Positions 50,242 through 59,909 of a stretch of 64,000 bases of DNA are shown here, piece after piece (the stretch's first letter is position 1; each line of letters begins with the position of its first letter). The position numbers and the translations under genes were made by a program. The notes under the pieces were generated by a model. The model made no database searches, was not told the DNA's origin, and worked only from the letters and a program-made list of their open reading frames with translations. This stretch comes from Pseudomonadota bacterium (GTDB lineage Bacteria > Desulfobacterota > Desulfarculia > Desulfarculales > Desulfarculaceae), in NCBI GenBank assembly GCA_018819925.1, contig JAHJPG010000006.1, forward strand, positions 1 through 64,000, written 5' to 3'.

Positions 50242-51793
50242 GGCCCATCCTCCGGGCCACCTTTTCGATCAAGGCGATGTTCATCTCGGTCTGGTTGTCG
50301 AAGTGGCCGGCATAGGCGGCCATGCCCTTGCCCAGATCGTAGCAGGTGGTGGAGTCCAGATTGACCAGCACCCCTTGGGCCCCGCTGTCTTCCATCTCCC
50401 GCTGGTGCTTGGCGTAAAAGGCCTCGCAGCAGGAGCCCAAGAACCAGCCGCCCTCCTGATGGATCAGGGCCAGGTTTTCCATGAGGTGCTCGAATGATTG
50501 GATGCTCACCGGCTTGAGGCCTAGCTCCTCGCCCAGGGCGATCATTTGAGTGAACTGGCACTCGCCGCAAACCCCGCAGTCGGGCACGTAGCGATAGTCG
50601 CAATCCGGCGGCTTGGAGCAATAGGGGAGCAGCAGCCAGGCCGGTTTTTGGGCTAGGGCTTGGTCCGGGGTGAGGTTCACCAGGAAAAGCTCGGCCGCGT
50701 CTTCTTGGCCCAACTCCCGGGCCAGGACCAGGCGCGCCCCGGCCTCGGCCACCGCCCGGGCCGCCTCCTGGGGGGTGATGCCCACCAACTCGCCGGAGGC
50801 GTTGGCCAAAAACTCCTCGACCACCCGGCGCAACTCTTCCGGTTGAGCCTTGACGCCCATGAGCGCCGCCTCCAAGTCGGGCACCAGTCGCTGGGGCCGG
50901 GCAAAGAAGTCGCCGCTGATGAGCGCCTTTTGCACCCTGGCTCCCCGCCGGTCCAGCCAAAGGTGCACCCGCATGCTTCCGCCCTCGCCCTGCACGTAGT
51001 GGCGCAGCCAGGCCGGGCGGTCCGAGGGGATGGATTTCAGCTTGAGCCACTTCTCGGAGCGGAAGTAGGGCAGGCGCTGGGCCAGTTCTTCGCGTTCGCC
51101 GCTGGTCAATTCCCCGGGCTCCAGGCTGAGGCCCAGCCCTTGGGCCAGGCCCGTGGCCAGAGCATCTTTAAGCTCGGCCATGGGCAGGGGCCGTCCCAGC
51201 AGGTCCTCCAAAAAGGCCATGCGCTCCATGAGCGATTCGATCTCCCGGCGCTTGAGCTTTTCCACCGGCACCCGGAGGGCCTTGAGGAAACGTTCGATCT
51301 GGTTGGTCACCAGCACGGTGCCTTGGAACAAGGCCCCGTTTTCCAAGACCATGCCCCCGGTGCCGGATACCTTGCGGCCGTCCACCTCGATGTCGTTGCG
51401 GGGGCGGAAGCAGGCTTCGATGCCCAGGCGAGAGAGTCCCTGGGCCGCGGCCAGGCAAATTCGCTCCAGGGCCGCGCTGAAGCCCCCGGCGAATGGCCCC
51501 TGGCCCCAAGGGGCTATCAGCTCCCAGCCCAGGGCCGACTCCTGGAACAGGAGCGCCCCGCCGCCGGTGACCCGGCGGTTCACCTCGATGCCCTCCCGGG
51601 CGCAGTAGTCCAGGCGCAACTCCCGCTCGGCCTCCTGGTGATAACCCACCAGGGCCGCGTCGGGGCTGAAGCGAAGAAAGCGCAGGGTTGGAGGGGAAAG
51701 GCCGGCGCCGGCCCGGCGGGTGAGCACCTCGTCCAGGGCCATGTTCTCGGCGGCGGTCAACAAGCCGGTGTCCAGTAGGCGAAAGCGGGTCAA
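50234..51793 (-). CDS. Lipoate-protein ligase A fused to a DUF116 domain
   Basis: A 519-residue fusion. The first about 250 residues are a biotin/lipoate A/B ligase, with NRRVTGGGALLFQ (72-84) and the lysine of GRKVSGTGG (K141). A lipoate-ligase accessory domain follows (about 260-345). The C-terminal about 170 residues match DUF116, with cysteine groups in PPDCDY and CGVCGEC and a later GSCCEAFYAK. A TTG at 51793 is the only plausible start. It heads the four-gene lipoate unit. The ligase would load octanoate or lipoate onto carrier proteins; the role of DUF116 is unknown, and its cysteines may bind Fe-S. Confidence 0.88.
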   Translation of the reverse strand: MTRFRLLDTGLLTAAENMALDEVLTRRAGAGLSPPTLRFLRFSPDAALVGYHQEAERELRLDYCAREGIEVNRRVTGGGALLFQESALGWELIAPWGQGPFAGGFSAALERICLAAAQGLSRLGIEACFRPRNDIEVDGRKVSGTGGMVLENGALFQGTVLVTNQIERFLKALRVPVEKLKRREIESLMERMAFLEDLLGRPLPMAELKDALATGLAQGLGLSLEPGELTSGEREELAQRLPYFRSEKWLKLKSIPSDRPAWLRHYVQGEGGSMRVHLWLDRRGARVQKALISGDFFARPQRLVPDLEAALMGVKAQPEELRRVVEEFLANASGELVGITPQEAARAVAEAGARLVLARELGQEDAAELFLVNLTPDQALAQKPAWLLLPYCSKPPDCDYRYVPDCGVCGECQFTQMIALGEELGLKPVSIQSFEHLMENLALIHQEGGWFLGSCCEAFYAKHQREMEDSGAQGVLVNLDSTTCYDLGKGMAAYAGHFDNQTEMNIALIEKVARRMGHA

Positions 51794-51872
51794 GGTTGGT
51801 TAACCCCCCGGTGGCTCGAAATAATGTGTGGTAAAGCTACCTCCGCGGGCGGGCCAGGGCAAGCGAAAGGCC

Positions 51873-53369
51873 CTAGGAATGCGCCTCGGGGCGAAGCTCG
51901 AAATGCTCCCGGTGCAAACTCTGGTTGGGCACCACCTGGATGGTGATCTGGAGCATCTCCTCCAGCTCCTCCAGGGCGAAACGCTCCTCTTGGAGCATCA
52001 CCTCGGCCACCTGGGGATGCACCATCACGCTCACCGTGCCGGCCACCGAGTTTTTCAACTCCCGCTCCAGGGCGCGGAATATCTCGTAACACACCGTGGT
52101 GGGGTCGCGAAGACGGCCGGAGCCCTCGCAGTAGTAGCAGGGTTCGCCCAGGGACTCGCCCAGGGACTCGCGCACCCGCTTGCGGGTCATCTCCACCAGG
52201 CCCAGGGGGCTCATGGAGAGCACGTTGGTCTTGGAGCGGTCGGCGCTCAAGGCTTCCTTGAGCGCCGCCACCACCCGTTCGCGGTTTTCCTCGCGCTCCA
52301 TGTCGATAAAGTCGATGACGATGAGCCCGCCGATGTCCCGGAGGCGGATCTGGCAGGCGATTTCCTTCACCGCCTCCAGATTGGTTTTGAGTATGGTTTC
52401 CTCCAGGTTGTACCCACCAACGTAGCGTCCGGTGTTCACGTCCACGGAGGTCAGGGCCTCGGTCTTTTCGATTACCACGTAGCCGCCGCTCTTTAGCCAG
52501 ACCTTGCGCTCCAAGGCCCTGGCCAACTCCGCTTCCACCTCATAGGCATCGAACATGGGATCGCCGCGGTTGTAGAGTTCCACGCTGGGCATCAGGCGGG
52601 GCATGAAGGTGGAGACGAACTCCACCACTTGGCCATACTCCTCATGGCAGTCTATTATCAGATGGTCAACCTCGCGGGTGAACAGGTCGCGCACCGCCCG
52701 GAGGCTCACCGACAGGTCCTGGTGCAGCAAGGAAGGCACCGAGGCAAAGCGGCGGCGCTGGCCAATGGAGTCCCACAAGGAGCGCAAAAAGTCCATCTCC
52801 GCGGACAACTTCTGGCGGCTGACCCCCTCGCTCACGGTGCGGGCGATGAAGCCCATGCCCGCCGGGCGCAGCTCATCTATGAGCCCCCGCAGGCGCAGGC
52901 GCTCCTCGGGGTCTTCTATGCGCCGGCTCACCCCCACGTGTTCAATGGTGGGCATCAAAACCAAGTTGCGGCCGGGCAGGGTAACATGGCTGGTGATGCG
53001 GGCCCCCTTGTTGCCCAGGGGCTCCTTGGCCACCTGCACCATGATCTCCTGTCCCTCGCGCAACATCTGCTCTATGCGGCCGCCCGGATTGCGCTGGGCC
53101 TCGGGGGGCACCTCGCCGGCCTCCCATTGCAACTCCTCGGGGGGCTCGTAAACGTCGCTTACATAGAGAAAGGCGGCCTTGGGCAGGCCGATATCCACAA
53201 AGGCGGCCTGCATGCCCGGCAGCACCCGGGCCACCCGGCCCAGATACACGTTGCCGGCCAGAGACATTTGCTTGTGGCGCTCCACGTACACTTCCACGCA
53301 TTGGCCGTTTTCCAAAAGCGCGACGCGGGTTTCGTAGGAGCGCGAGTTTATGAGCAGAGTGGCCGCCAT
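51873..53369 (-). CDS. rng: Ribonuclease G (RNase E/G family)
   Basis: A 498-residue endoribonuclease. The S1 RNA-binding domain (about 35-115) contains GNVYLGRVARVLPGMQAAFV. The catalytic region has RDIGGLIVIDFIDM with the metal-binding aspartates, and CYYCEGSGRL is the zinc-link. It cleaves single-stranded RNA in rRNA and mRNA maturation. Length fits RNase G and not the longer RNase E. The ATG overlaps the TGA of the upstream radical SAM fusion gene (TGATG), a familiar arrangement. Confidence 0.95.
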   Translation of the reverse strand: MAATLLINSRSYETRVALLENGQCVEVYVERHKQMSLAGNVYLGRVARVLPGMQAAFVDIGLPKAAFLYVSDVYEPPEELQWEAGEVPPEAQRNPGGRIEQMLREGQEIMVQVAKEPLGNKGARITSHVTLPGRNLVLMPTIEHVGVSRRIEDPEERLRLRGLIDELRPAGMGFIARTVSEGVSRQKLSAEMDFLRSLWDSIGQRRRFASVPSLLHQDLSVSLRAVRDLFTREVDHLIIDCHEEYGQVVEFVSTFMPRLMPSVELYNRGDPMFDAYEVEAELARALERKVWLKSGGYVVIEKTEALTSVDVNTGRYVGGYNLEETILKTNLEAVKEIACQIRLRDIGGLIVIDFIDMEREENRERVVAALKEALSADRSKTNVLSMSPLGLVEMTRKRVRESLGESLGEPCYYCEGSGRLRDPTTVCYEIFRALERELKNSVAGTVSVMVHPQVAEVMLQEERFALEELEEMLQITIQVVPNQSLHREHFELRPEAHS

Positions 53370-55867
53370 CAGGCTTGTTCTTCCTCCCTGGCCTCTGTTT
53401 TGAGGGCCCGGCTGGCCGCTGCCGCCTGGGGGCTGAGGCCAAAGACGCTGGTCAACACCTCCGCCGGCTTGGGCCGGCCTCCGGCCGAAGCGGTGGCCAA
53501 AAGCAGACCATGACCGCTCAACTCAATTTGGCGGATGGCTGCCTTGAGGTCTATCTCCCGCTGGCCCTTGGGGGAGAGCCTAAGCATAGTCCACTTTTCG
53601 GCCTTATGGAAAGCGTCAAGGCGCTCCGGGTCCAGGGGCGCCGCCGGGGTGATCCGGTACACCGCCACCGGCGGGTCGATGAGTTTTTCCCCCGGCCGTC
53701 CCGGACGGCCGTCGGTCAGGCGAAGCCCCGGGGGCAGCAGGGCGTTGACCCGGGCGGCCAGTTGGTCGGGGTCATAGGCCCGGATAGTGGCAACCTCCAA
53801 CACTTCCACCAGGCTCTCCACCCCCAGGGACAGGGCCGCGGCGGTCTTGACCAGGGCGTGGGGGTGGAAGCCCTGGGTGTAGGCCAACTCCACCCCGGCG
53901 GCGCGCAGGGTGCGCTCCAACAGGCGCATCATCTCCAGATGGCCCAGATAGCGGGTTGCACCGGTCTTTTCCAGGCGGAAGCGCCAAGTGAGGCGCTCGC
54001 CCTCGCCGGGCGCGGGCGGCGGGGCGGGCAACTCGGCATCGGGGCACAGGCGCGGCTTGATGAGCTTGTGGTCGCACACCCCGCAGTCGCCGCAACGGCC
54101 CGCGCGGCAGTCCGCCGTGGACTGGCCGGCCAGGGCCTTTTCCCTCTCGGCCAAAAGGTAGGCCTTGCTAACCCCCACGTCGATGTGCTCCCAGGGCAAT
54201 ACCTCGTCCTGCTCCCGGGGGCGCAGATAGTCGTCCAGGGAAAGGCCGTTGTCGGCCAGGGCCTGGAGCCAAGCCTGGTAATCAAGATGCTCGCTCCAGC
54301 CGTCGAACCGGCAGCCCAATTCCACCGCCCTAAGCAGCACCGCGCCAAGGCGGCGGTCCCCCCGGCTGAGGACTCCCTCGATGATGCTGGTCTTGGCGTC
54401 GTTCCACTTGGCCTTGACCCGGCTGTCGCCCAGGTTGGCCTTGGCCAGGGCCAGGCGATCCCGGGACTGGTCCAGCCCGATCTGCCCCTCCCACTGGAAG
54501 GGGGTGTGGGGCTTGGGCACGAACAGGCCCAGGCTGGCGTTTACCACCGGGCGCTTGCCCCGTCCCCGGCCGGTGGCCTTGGCCTCGGATGCGGCCAGAG
54601 AGGCCAGGCGGCCGATGGCGGCCACGTCTTCCTGGGTTTCGGTGGGCAGGCCCAGCATGAAATAGAGCTTCACAAGGTTCCAACCCATGCCGTACACCGC
54701 ACGTGCGGTGCCCAATATCTGCTCGTGGCTGAGGTTTTTGTTTATCACCCCGCGCAGGCGCTCGCTGCCCGCTTCCGGGGCCAGGGTGAAGCCGGTCTTG
54801 CGCACCCTTTTGATCTGGGCGGCCAGCTCCGGGCTCAGGGAGTCCATGCGCAGGCTGGGCAGGCTCAGGCTGATGCGCCGGGGCTCCAGGGCGTCCATGA
54901 GCGCGGCGGCCAGGGGCTCGATGCAGGAATAGTCGCTGGTGGACAAGGAGAGCAGGGCCAGCTCCTCCAAGCCACCGGCGGCCAAACCGGCCAGGGCGGC
55001 CTGGTACACCTGCCCGGCCGGACGCTCGCGCACCGGACGGTAGATGAATCCGGCCTGGCAGAACCGGCAGCCCCGGGTGCAGCCCCGGGCCAGCTCCACC
55101 CCCAACCGGTCATGCACCGGGGTGACCGTGGGCAGGATGGGCCGTTGGGGCGGGGGATAATCGGCCATGTCGGGTACGATCCGCCGATGCACCACCGGGT
55201 GCTCCGGGGCCAGGGCCTTGATTTCGGTCAAGCGGCCCTGCTGGTACACCGGCTGGAACAGGGCCGGGGCGTACACCCCCTCGATCTTTACCGCCTCCCG
55301 GTAAAGGCGCTCCCGGGGCCAGGCCTCCTGCTTGGCCATGATGAACAGGTCCATGAGGGGATGGATGATTTCTTCGGCCTCGCCCACCACGGCCAGGTCC
55401 AGGATGTCGGCCAGGGGCTCGGGGTTGACCATGGTGGGCCCCCCGGCGATGACCAGGGGGTGGGCCGGCCCGCGCTCTTCACGGCGGGCCGGGACCCCGG
55501 CCAGCTTGAGCATCATCAGCAGGTTGGTGTAGGTGAGTTCGTATTGCAGTGAAAATCCGATGACATCGAAGGAGCCCAGGGGGCGGCCGCTCTCCAGGGA
55601 CCAGGGGGTTTCGCCCTCGGCTTCCATTATCTCCATGAGGTCCAGCCAGGGGCAGAACACCCGTTCAGCGGCCACATCGGGCCGCCCGGCCAAGGATTCA
55701 TAGAGCACCTTGATGCCCAGGTGGCTCATGGCGATCTCGTAGATCTCGGGAAACGCCAGGGCAAAGCTCAGGCGCACCTTATCAGGGTCCTTGATTACCG
55801 AGCCCGGCTCTCCACCCAAGTAACGGGCCGGTTTTTCCACCCGGCCTAATAATTCCCAATGAGGCAC
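53369..55867 (-). CDS. Radical SAM protein fused to a DUF2344 domain (TIGR03960/TIGR03936 type)
   Basis: An 832-residue protein. The N-terminal B12-binding-like region (about 1-230) precedes a radical SAM core with RGCTRGCRFCQAGFIYRP. The C-terminal about 230 residues form the DUF2344 domain, starting near RFRLEKTGATRYLGHLEMMR. This fused architecture is commonly found just before RNase G in bacteria, as here. The reaction is unknown; tRNA or ribosome modification is often suggested. It is coupled to rng by an overlapping stop/start and lies 3 bases after the beta-CASP gene. Confidence 0.93.
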   Translation of the reverse strand: MPHWELLGRVEKPARYLGGEPGSVIKDPDKVRLSFALAFPEIYEIAMSHLGIKVLYESLAGRPDVAAERVFCPWLDLMEIMEAEGETPWSLESGRPLGSFDVIGFSLQYELTYTNLLMMLKLAGVPARREERGPAHPLVIAGGPTMVNPEPLADILDLAVVGEAEEIIHPLMDLFIMAKQEAWPRERLYREAVKIEGVYAPALFQPVYQQGRLTEIKALAPEHPVVHRRIVPDMADYPPPQRPILPTVTPVHDRLGVELARGCTRGCRFCQAGFIYRPVRERPAGQVYQAALAGLAAGGLEELALLSLSTSDYSCIEPLAAALMDALEPRRISLSLPSLRMDSLSPELAAQIKRVRKTGFTLAPEAGSERLRGVINKNLSHEQILGTARAVYGMGWNLVKLYFMLGLPTETQEDVAAIGRLASLAASEAKATGRGRGKRPVVNASLGLFVPKPHTPFQWEGQIGLDQSRDRLALAKANLGDSRVKAKWNDAKTSIIEGVLSRGDRRLGAVLLRAVELGCRFDGWSEHLDYQAWLQALADNGLSLDDYLRPREQDEVLPWEHIDVGVSKAYLLAEREKALAGQSTADCRAGRCGDCGVCDHKLIKPRLCPDAELPAPPPAPGEGERLTWRFRLEKTGATRYLGHLEMMRLLERTLRAAGVELAYTQGFHPHALVKTAAALSLGVESLVEVLEVATIRAYDPDQLAARVNALLPPGLRLTDGRPGRPGEKLIDPPVAVYRITPAAPLDPERLDAFHKAEKWTMLRLSPKGQREIDLKAAIRQIELSGHGLLLATASAGGRPKPAEVLTSVFGLSPQAAAASRALKTEAREEEQA

Positions 55868-55870
55868 GTT

Positions 55871-57466
55871 TTAGGCCGCCTCCCCCAGCGTGGCCGCTTG
55901 GTTGGCCGCCTTGAGGGCCTTGAGCAAGGCCGCCGCATCCTCCGGGGCCAGGCCTGTTTCAGGGACGGCCAGGCGCTCGGCCAGCTGGGCCAGGCGGCTA
56001 CTGAGCAGGCGCACCTGATCGGCAAGCTCGGCCGGCTCGACCTTGGCCAACTCCACCGGACGGGCGCCGAGTTCCAGCACCTCGTTCCAGCGGGGAATGT
56101 GGAAGCGCACCTTTGGGAAGCGGACATGGGCCAGGGCCTTGAAGGCCACCGACTGCTCCTCTTCGCCATGGATCAGGTTCACCTTGACGCCCGGACGAAT
56201 GAGGGGCTCCATCCAGGCCAAAAGCTCGTTCTGGTCGGCATGGGCCGAGAAGCCGTTGATGGTGTGCACCTTGGCCCGCACCGCCACGTCTTCGCGGAAT
56301 ATTTTCACCTTGGGCGCGCCCTCCACCAGCAGGCGTCCGGTGGTGTTCTTGGCCTGGAAGCCCACGATTACCACGTGGCAGTTGGGCCGCCACAGGTTGT
56401 GCTTCAGGTGGTGCTTGATGCGCCCCGCGTTGGCCATGCCGCTGCCCGCGATGATGATGGCCGGGCCCATGTAGCGGTTGATGTTCTGGCTTTCCTCGCT
56501 GGTGGTGGTGAACTTGAGGTTGGGGAAGTTGAGCGGCGTGTCGCCGTTGGCCAGAATTTCCTTGGTCTGCTCGTCGAAATATTCCGGGTGGTCCCTGAAT
56601 ATGCGGGTGGCGTTGATGGCCAGGGGGGAGTCCAAGAATACGGGCAGGTCGTCGGGCAACTCTCCCCGGCGGTGGGCGGCGGCCAGGATGTAGATAATCT
56701 CCTGGGTGCGCTCCACGGCAAAGGCCGGGATGAGCACCTTTCCCCCCTCCTGGTAGGCCTGCTTCACGACCTCCAAGAGTTCGTCCACGCTGGCGGGTAG
56801 GGATTTATGGGTGCGGCCGCCGTAGGTGGTCTCCATGAACAGGGTGTCCACCGGGTCCATCTTGCCGGGATCGGGCACGATGAGTTGATTGGGGCGGCCC
56901 AGGTCGCCGGAGAAGCCCACCCGGTGCATCCCATTCTCGCCGGTCAGGGTCAGGTGCAGACTGGCCGCGCCCAGGATGTGCCCCGCGTTTACAAAGCAGG
57001 AACGCACCCCGGGCAGCAACTCTTCGTAGCACTCCAATTCCACCGGCCGCAGCAGGGTGATGGCCGCCTCGGCGTCGGCAACCTCATACAAGGGCTCCAG
57101 GTCGTTCTTGCCCTGGCGGCGGTTCTTGCGGCTCTGCCATTCGGCCTCCATCTGTTGGATGTTGGCCGAGTCCAGCCAGAGAATCTTGAGCAACTCGCAG
57201 GTGGGTTTGGAGGCGTACACCGGGCCGGAGTAGCCGTTGCGCACCAGGCGGGGCACCAGACCGGAGTGGTCGATGTGGGCATGGGTGATGAATACGGCGC
57301 TCAAGTCGGGCACCCGGTAGGGCCCGGCTATCCAGTTGCGGCGTTCTATCTGCTGGCTGCCCTGGAAAAGACCACAGTCAACCAGGAAGCAGCGGTCGTC
57401 GTCCAATTCGATAAGATAAGATGATCCGGTGACAGTGCGGGCCGCGCCCATGCAGGTGAGTCTCAT
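55871..57466 (-). CDS. Beta-CASP metallo-beta-lactamase ribonuclease-like protein
   Basis: A 531-residue protein. The metal motif is ITHAHIDHSG (HxHxDH, about residue 63). The beta-CASP insertion follows (about 240-370), then an RMMBL-type C-terminal region with NGFSAHADQ. It resembles CPSF-type RNA exonucleases and MBL-fold RNA processing enzymes. The N-terminal MRLTCMGAARTVTGSS is the usual family beginning. The last 90 residues are an alanine/leucine-rich helical extension. It heads the unit with the radical SAM fusion and RNase G genes, suggesting an RNA metabolism role. Confidence 0.92.
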   Translation of the reverse strand: MRLTCMGAARTVTGSSYLIELDDDRCFLVDCGLFQGSQQIERRNWIAGPYRVPDLSAVFITHAHIDHSGLVPRLVRNGYSGPVYASKPTCELLKILWLDSANIQQMEAEWQSRKNRRQGKNDLEPLYEVADAEAAITLLRPVELECYEELLPGVRSCFVNAGHILGAASLHLTLTGENGMHRVGFSGDLGRPNQLIVPDPGKMDPVDTLFMETTYGGRTHKSLPASVDELLEVVKQAYQEGGKVLIPAFAVERTQEIIYILAAAHRRGELPDDLPVFLDSPLAINATRIFRDHPEYFDEQTKEILANGDTPLNFPNLKFTTTSEESQNINRYMGPAIIIAGSGMANAGRIKHHLKHNLWRPNCHVVIVGFQAKNTTGRLLVEGAPKVKIFREDVAVRAKVHTINGFSAHADQNELLAWMEPLIRPGVKVNLIHGEEEQSVAFKALAHVRFPKVRFHIPRWNEVLELGARPVELAKVEPAELADQVRLLSSRLAQLAERLAVPETGLAPEDAAALLKALKAANQAATLGEAA

Positions 57467-57629
57467 TAACTCCTCCTTGGCCTGGTGGAATTGCCCCGGC
57501 CTGACCCGCGGCTCATGTCTTGACAGCGGGCAACCGTTGCGTGGACTATACGAAAACGAATGTTAGTATATCAGGGTCTACGCCGCCGGTCCCATGGCCG
57601 GGGGCCAATCCCCCCAACGAGGTGAGGTC

Positions 57630-58289
57630 ATGCCGGACACCAGCGAGCAACAATACGTAATCGACGCCCTCAGCGCCCGGGAATCCTGGCGCATGTTCCG
57701 TATCATCAGCGAGTTCGTGGACGCCATAGACACCATGGGCCGCATCCCCAGGGGAGTGAGCATCTTCGGCTCGGCCAGAGTGGCTCCGGGCAGCCCGGAG
57801 TACCTTTTGGCCGAAACGATGGGCCGCGGACTGGTGGAGGCCGGCTTGTCGGTGATCACCGGCGGCGGCGGGGTGATGGAGGCGGGCAACAAAGGCGCCA
57901 CCGAAGCCGGGGGGCATTCGGTGGGGCTTAACATCGAGCTGCCCTTTGAGCAGCGCCCCAACCCCTATGCCAACGTGCGCCTGAGTTTCCGCTATTTCTT
58001 CGTGCGCAAAGTGGTCTTCGTCAAATACTCGGTGGCCTACGTCGTAATGCCCGGCGGCTTCGGCACCCTGGACGAGTTGGCCGAGGCCCTGACCCTCATT
58101 CAGACCAAGCGCATACGCCCCTTTCCGGTGGTCCTCATGGGCAGCGAGTACTGGTCCGGCCTGGTAGACTGGATCAAGAATACCCAGATGGCCGCAAACA
58201 TGATCAGTCCCGAGGACCTGGACTACTTCAGGGTCATGGACGACCCGGCCGAGGTGGTGCGTTTTATCAAGCAGGTGGTGATACTTTAG
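57630..58289 (+). CDS. LOG family/TIGR00730 Rossmann-fold nucleosidase
   Basis: A 219-residue protein with the LOG-family signature MPGGFGTLDELAEAL (about 148-162) and VITGGGGVMEAGNKGA. These enzymes release the base from cytokinin riboside 5'-monophosphate or related nucleotides. The ATG at 57630 has a GAGGTGAGG site. It is divergent from the beta-CASP gene and precedes the cyclophilin gene on the plus strand. The physiological substrate in bacteria is often unclear. Confidence 0.92.
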   Translation: MPDTSEQQYVIDALSARESWRMFRIISEFVDAIDTMGRIPRGVSIFGSARVAPGSPEYLLAETMGRGLVEAGLSVITGGGGVMEAGNKGATEAGGHSVGLNIELPFEQRPNPYANVRLSFRYFFVRKVVFVKYSVAYVVMPGGFGTLDELAEALTLIQTKRIRPFPVVLMGSEYWSGLVDWIKNTQMAANMISPEDLDYFRVMDDPAEVVRFIKQVVIL

Positions 58290-58325
58290 GACTGGTATTC
58301 TTGTGCTTTGGACGCGGAGCGTAAC

Positions 58326-58922
58326 ATGAAAGCACCCATGATAAAGACGTTGGCATTGCTGGCTGCGGCCCTATTTTTAACTACAATGGCCGGGGGCGAG
58401 ACCCTGGCCGCAAGGAGCAATCCCGTGGTCAAACTACAGACCAGCCTAGGCGACATCGAGGTAGAACTGTATCCCGAAAAGGCCCCCAAATCGGTGGAAA
58501 ATTTCCTGAGCTACGTCAACAAGGGGTTTTACAACGGCACTGTCTTTCATAGGATCATCAACGGCTTCATGATCCAGGGCGGCGGCCTCAACGACAAGAT
58601 GCAGCTCAAGGCCATCGGGAGCCCCATCCAGAACGAGGCGGACAACGGCCTGACCAACGACGAGTACACCCTGGCCATGGCCCGCACCATGGACCCCCAC
58701 AGCGCCACGGCCCAGTTTTTCATCAACGTGGCTGACAACGATTTCCTGAACCACAAGGGCAAGGACCCCCAAGGTTGGGGCTATGCCGTATTCGGCAAGG
58801 TAATCAAGGGCCAGGACGTGGTGGAAAAGATCAAGGCGGTGGAAACCACCACCAAGGGCATGCACCAGGACGTGCCGGTGACCCCGGTGGTGATCGAGAA
58901 AGCGGAAGTGGTCCAGGAGTAA
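58326..58922 (+). CDS. Exported cyclophilin-type peptidylprolyl isomerase
   Basis: A 198-residue cyclophilin. A signal peptide ([20 protein letters not shown]) leads into a domain with [27 protein letters not shown] and [15 protein letters not shown], all diagnostic. It speeds proline isomerisation in the periplasm, where it may assist outer-membrane protein folding. The ATG at 58326 has a GGAG site; a TTG further up is unlikely. It sits between the LOG and endonuclease III genes. Confidence 0.94.
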   Translation: MKAPMIKTLALLAAALFLTTMAGGETLAARSNPVVKLQTSLGDIEVELYPEKAPKSVENFLSYVNKGFYNGTVFHRIINGFMIQGGGLNDKMQLKAIGSPIQNEADNGLTNDEYTLAMARTMDPHSATAQFFINVADNDFLNHKGKDPQGWGYAVFGKVIKGQDVVEKIKAVETTTKGMHQDVPVTPVVIEKAEVVQE

Positions 58923-58926
58923 AACC

Positions 58927-59616
58927 TTGGCCAAAAGCGCGGGCGAAAAAATCGGGCGGGGTTTTTCCCCGCCCGACCCCGCCAGGGTAAAGGCGGTTTT
59001 GGCCGGACTGGCCAAGCTCTACCCCAAGGCCGCCTGCGCCCTGGATTTTAAGACTCCGTGGGAGCTGTTGGTGGCCACCATCCTCAGCGCCCAGTGCACC
59101 GACCAGCGGGTCAACCAGGTTACGCCTGGGTTGTTCGAGAAGTACCCCACCGTGGCCGACTTCGCCCGGGCAAACTTGAGCGCCCTGGAAGAGGCGGTGC
59201 GCTCCACCGGCTTTTTCCGCAACAAGGCCAAGGCCATAAAGGGCGCGGCCCAGGCCATCGTGGAAAACCACCATGGCCAGGTGCCCGGCAGGCTGGAGGA
59301 GTTGGTCAAGCTGCCCGGGGTGGGGCGCAAGACGGCCAACGTGGTCCTGGGCGACGCCTTTGGGGTGCCGGGCATCACCGTGGACACCCACGTGGGCCGG
59401 GTGTGCCGCCGCCTGGAGCTCACCGACCAGACCGACGCGGTGAAGGCCGAGTTCGCGCTCATGGAGATAATCCCCCAAAAGCGCTGGACCTCCTTCAGCC
59501 ACCAGGTAATTACCCACGGCCGCCAGGTGTGCCATTCCCGCAAGCCCGCCTGCCCGGGCTGCGGCCTTTTGAATAATTGTCCATTCGGGCAAATGCACGT
59601 TACCGACCAGGATTAG
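58927..59616 (+). CDS. nth: Endonuclease III
   Basis: A 229-residue DNA glycosylase/AP lyase for base-excision repair of oxidised pyrimidines. The helix-hairpin-helix is LPGVGRKTANVVL, with the catalytic lysine there and the aspartate in ITVDTHVGRV. The [4Fe-4S] cluster is C-x6-C-x2-C-x5-C near the C-terminus (CHSRKPACPGCGLLNNC). The start is a TTG at 58927 with AGGAG 7 bases upstream, directly after the cyclophilin stop. Confidence 0.95.
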   Translation: MAKSAGEKIGRGFSPPDPARVKAVLAGLAKLYPKAACALDFKTPWELLVATILSAQCTDQRVNQVTPGLFEKYPTVADFARANLSALEEAVRSTGFFRNKAKAIKGAAQAIVENHHGQVPGRLEELVKLPGVGRKTANVVLGDAFGVPGITVDTHVGRVCRRLELTDQTDAVKAEFALMEIIPQKRWTSFSHQVITHGRQVCHSRKPACPGCGLLNNCPFGQMHVTDQD

Positions 59617-59621
59617 GGATC

Positions 59622-59900
59622 ATGGAAAAAGAGCGCGTCTTCGTGGTGGTCATCGGCAAGGACCAAAAGGGAATCATCGCCCGGGTCAGCGGGCTGTTGT
59701 TCGAGCAGGGGGCCAACATCGAGGACGTGCAGCAGAAGGTCATGGACGGCACCTTCGTGATGACCATGCTGGCCGACATCACCGACAGCGCCGCCGGTTC
59801 GGCCGGCCTGCGCCAGGCCCTGGACGAGTTGGCCGCCCCCCTGGGGCTCAAGGTGATGGTGCACAACGAGGCGGTCATCAAGGCCATGCACCGGGTTTAG
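59622..59900 (+). CDS. ACT domain protein (UPF0237 family)
   Basis: A 92-residue single ACT domain: FVVVIGKDQKGIIARVSGLL, then EQGANIEDVQQKVMDGTF. It is probably a small ligand-binding regulator. The ATG at 59622 lies 5 bases after the nth stop. It is paired with the UPF0210 gene 9 bases downstream, an arrangement known in many bacteria, and probably regulates or binds that protein. The ligand is unknown. Confidence 0.92.
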   Translation: MEKERVFVVVIGKDQKGIIARVSGLLFEQGANIEDVQQKVMDGTFVMTMLADITDSAAGSAGLRQALDELAAPLGLKVMVHNEAVIKAMHRV

Positions 59901-59909
59901 GAGGCCGCC

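Noticed and set aside
57520-57546. Promoter for the LOG gene from TTGACA at 57520-57525
   Set aside because: The nearest TATA-like element is 21 bases away, which is too far; no other good -10 is present.
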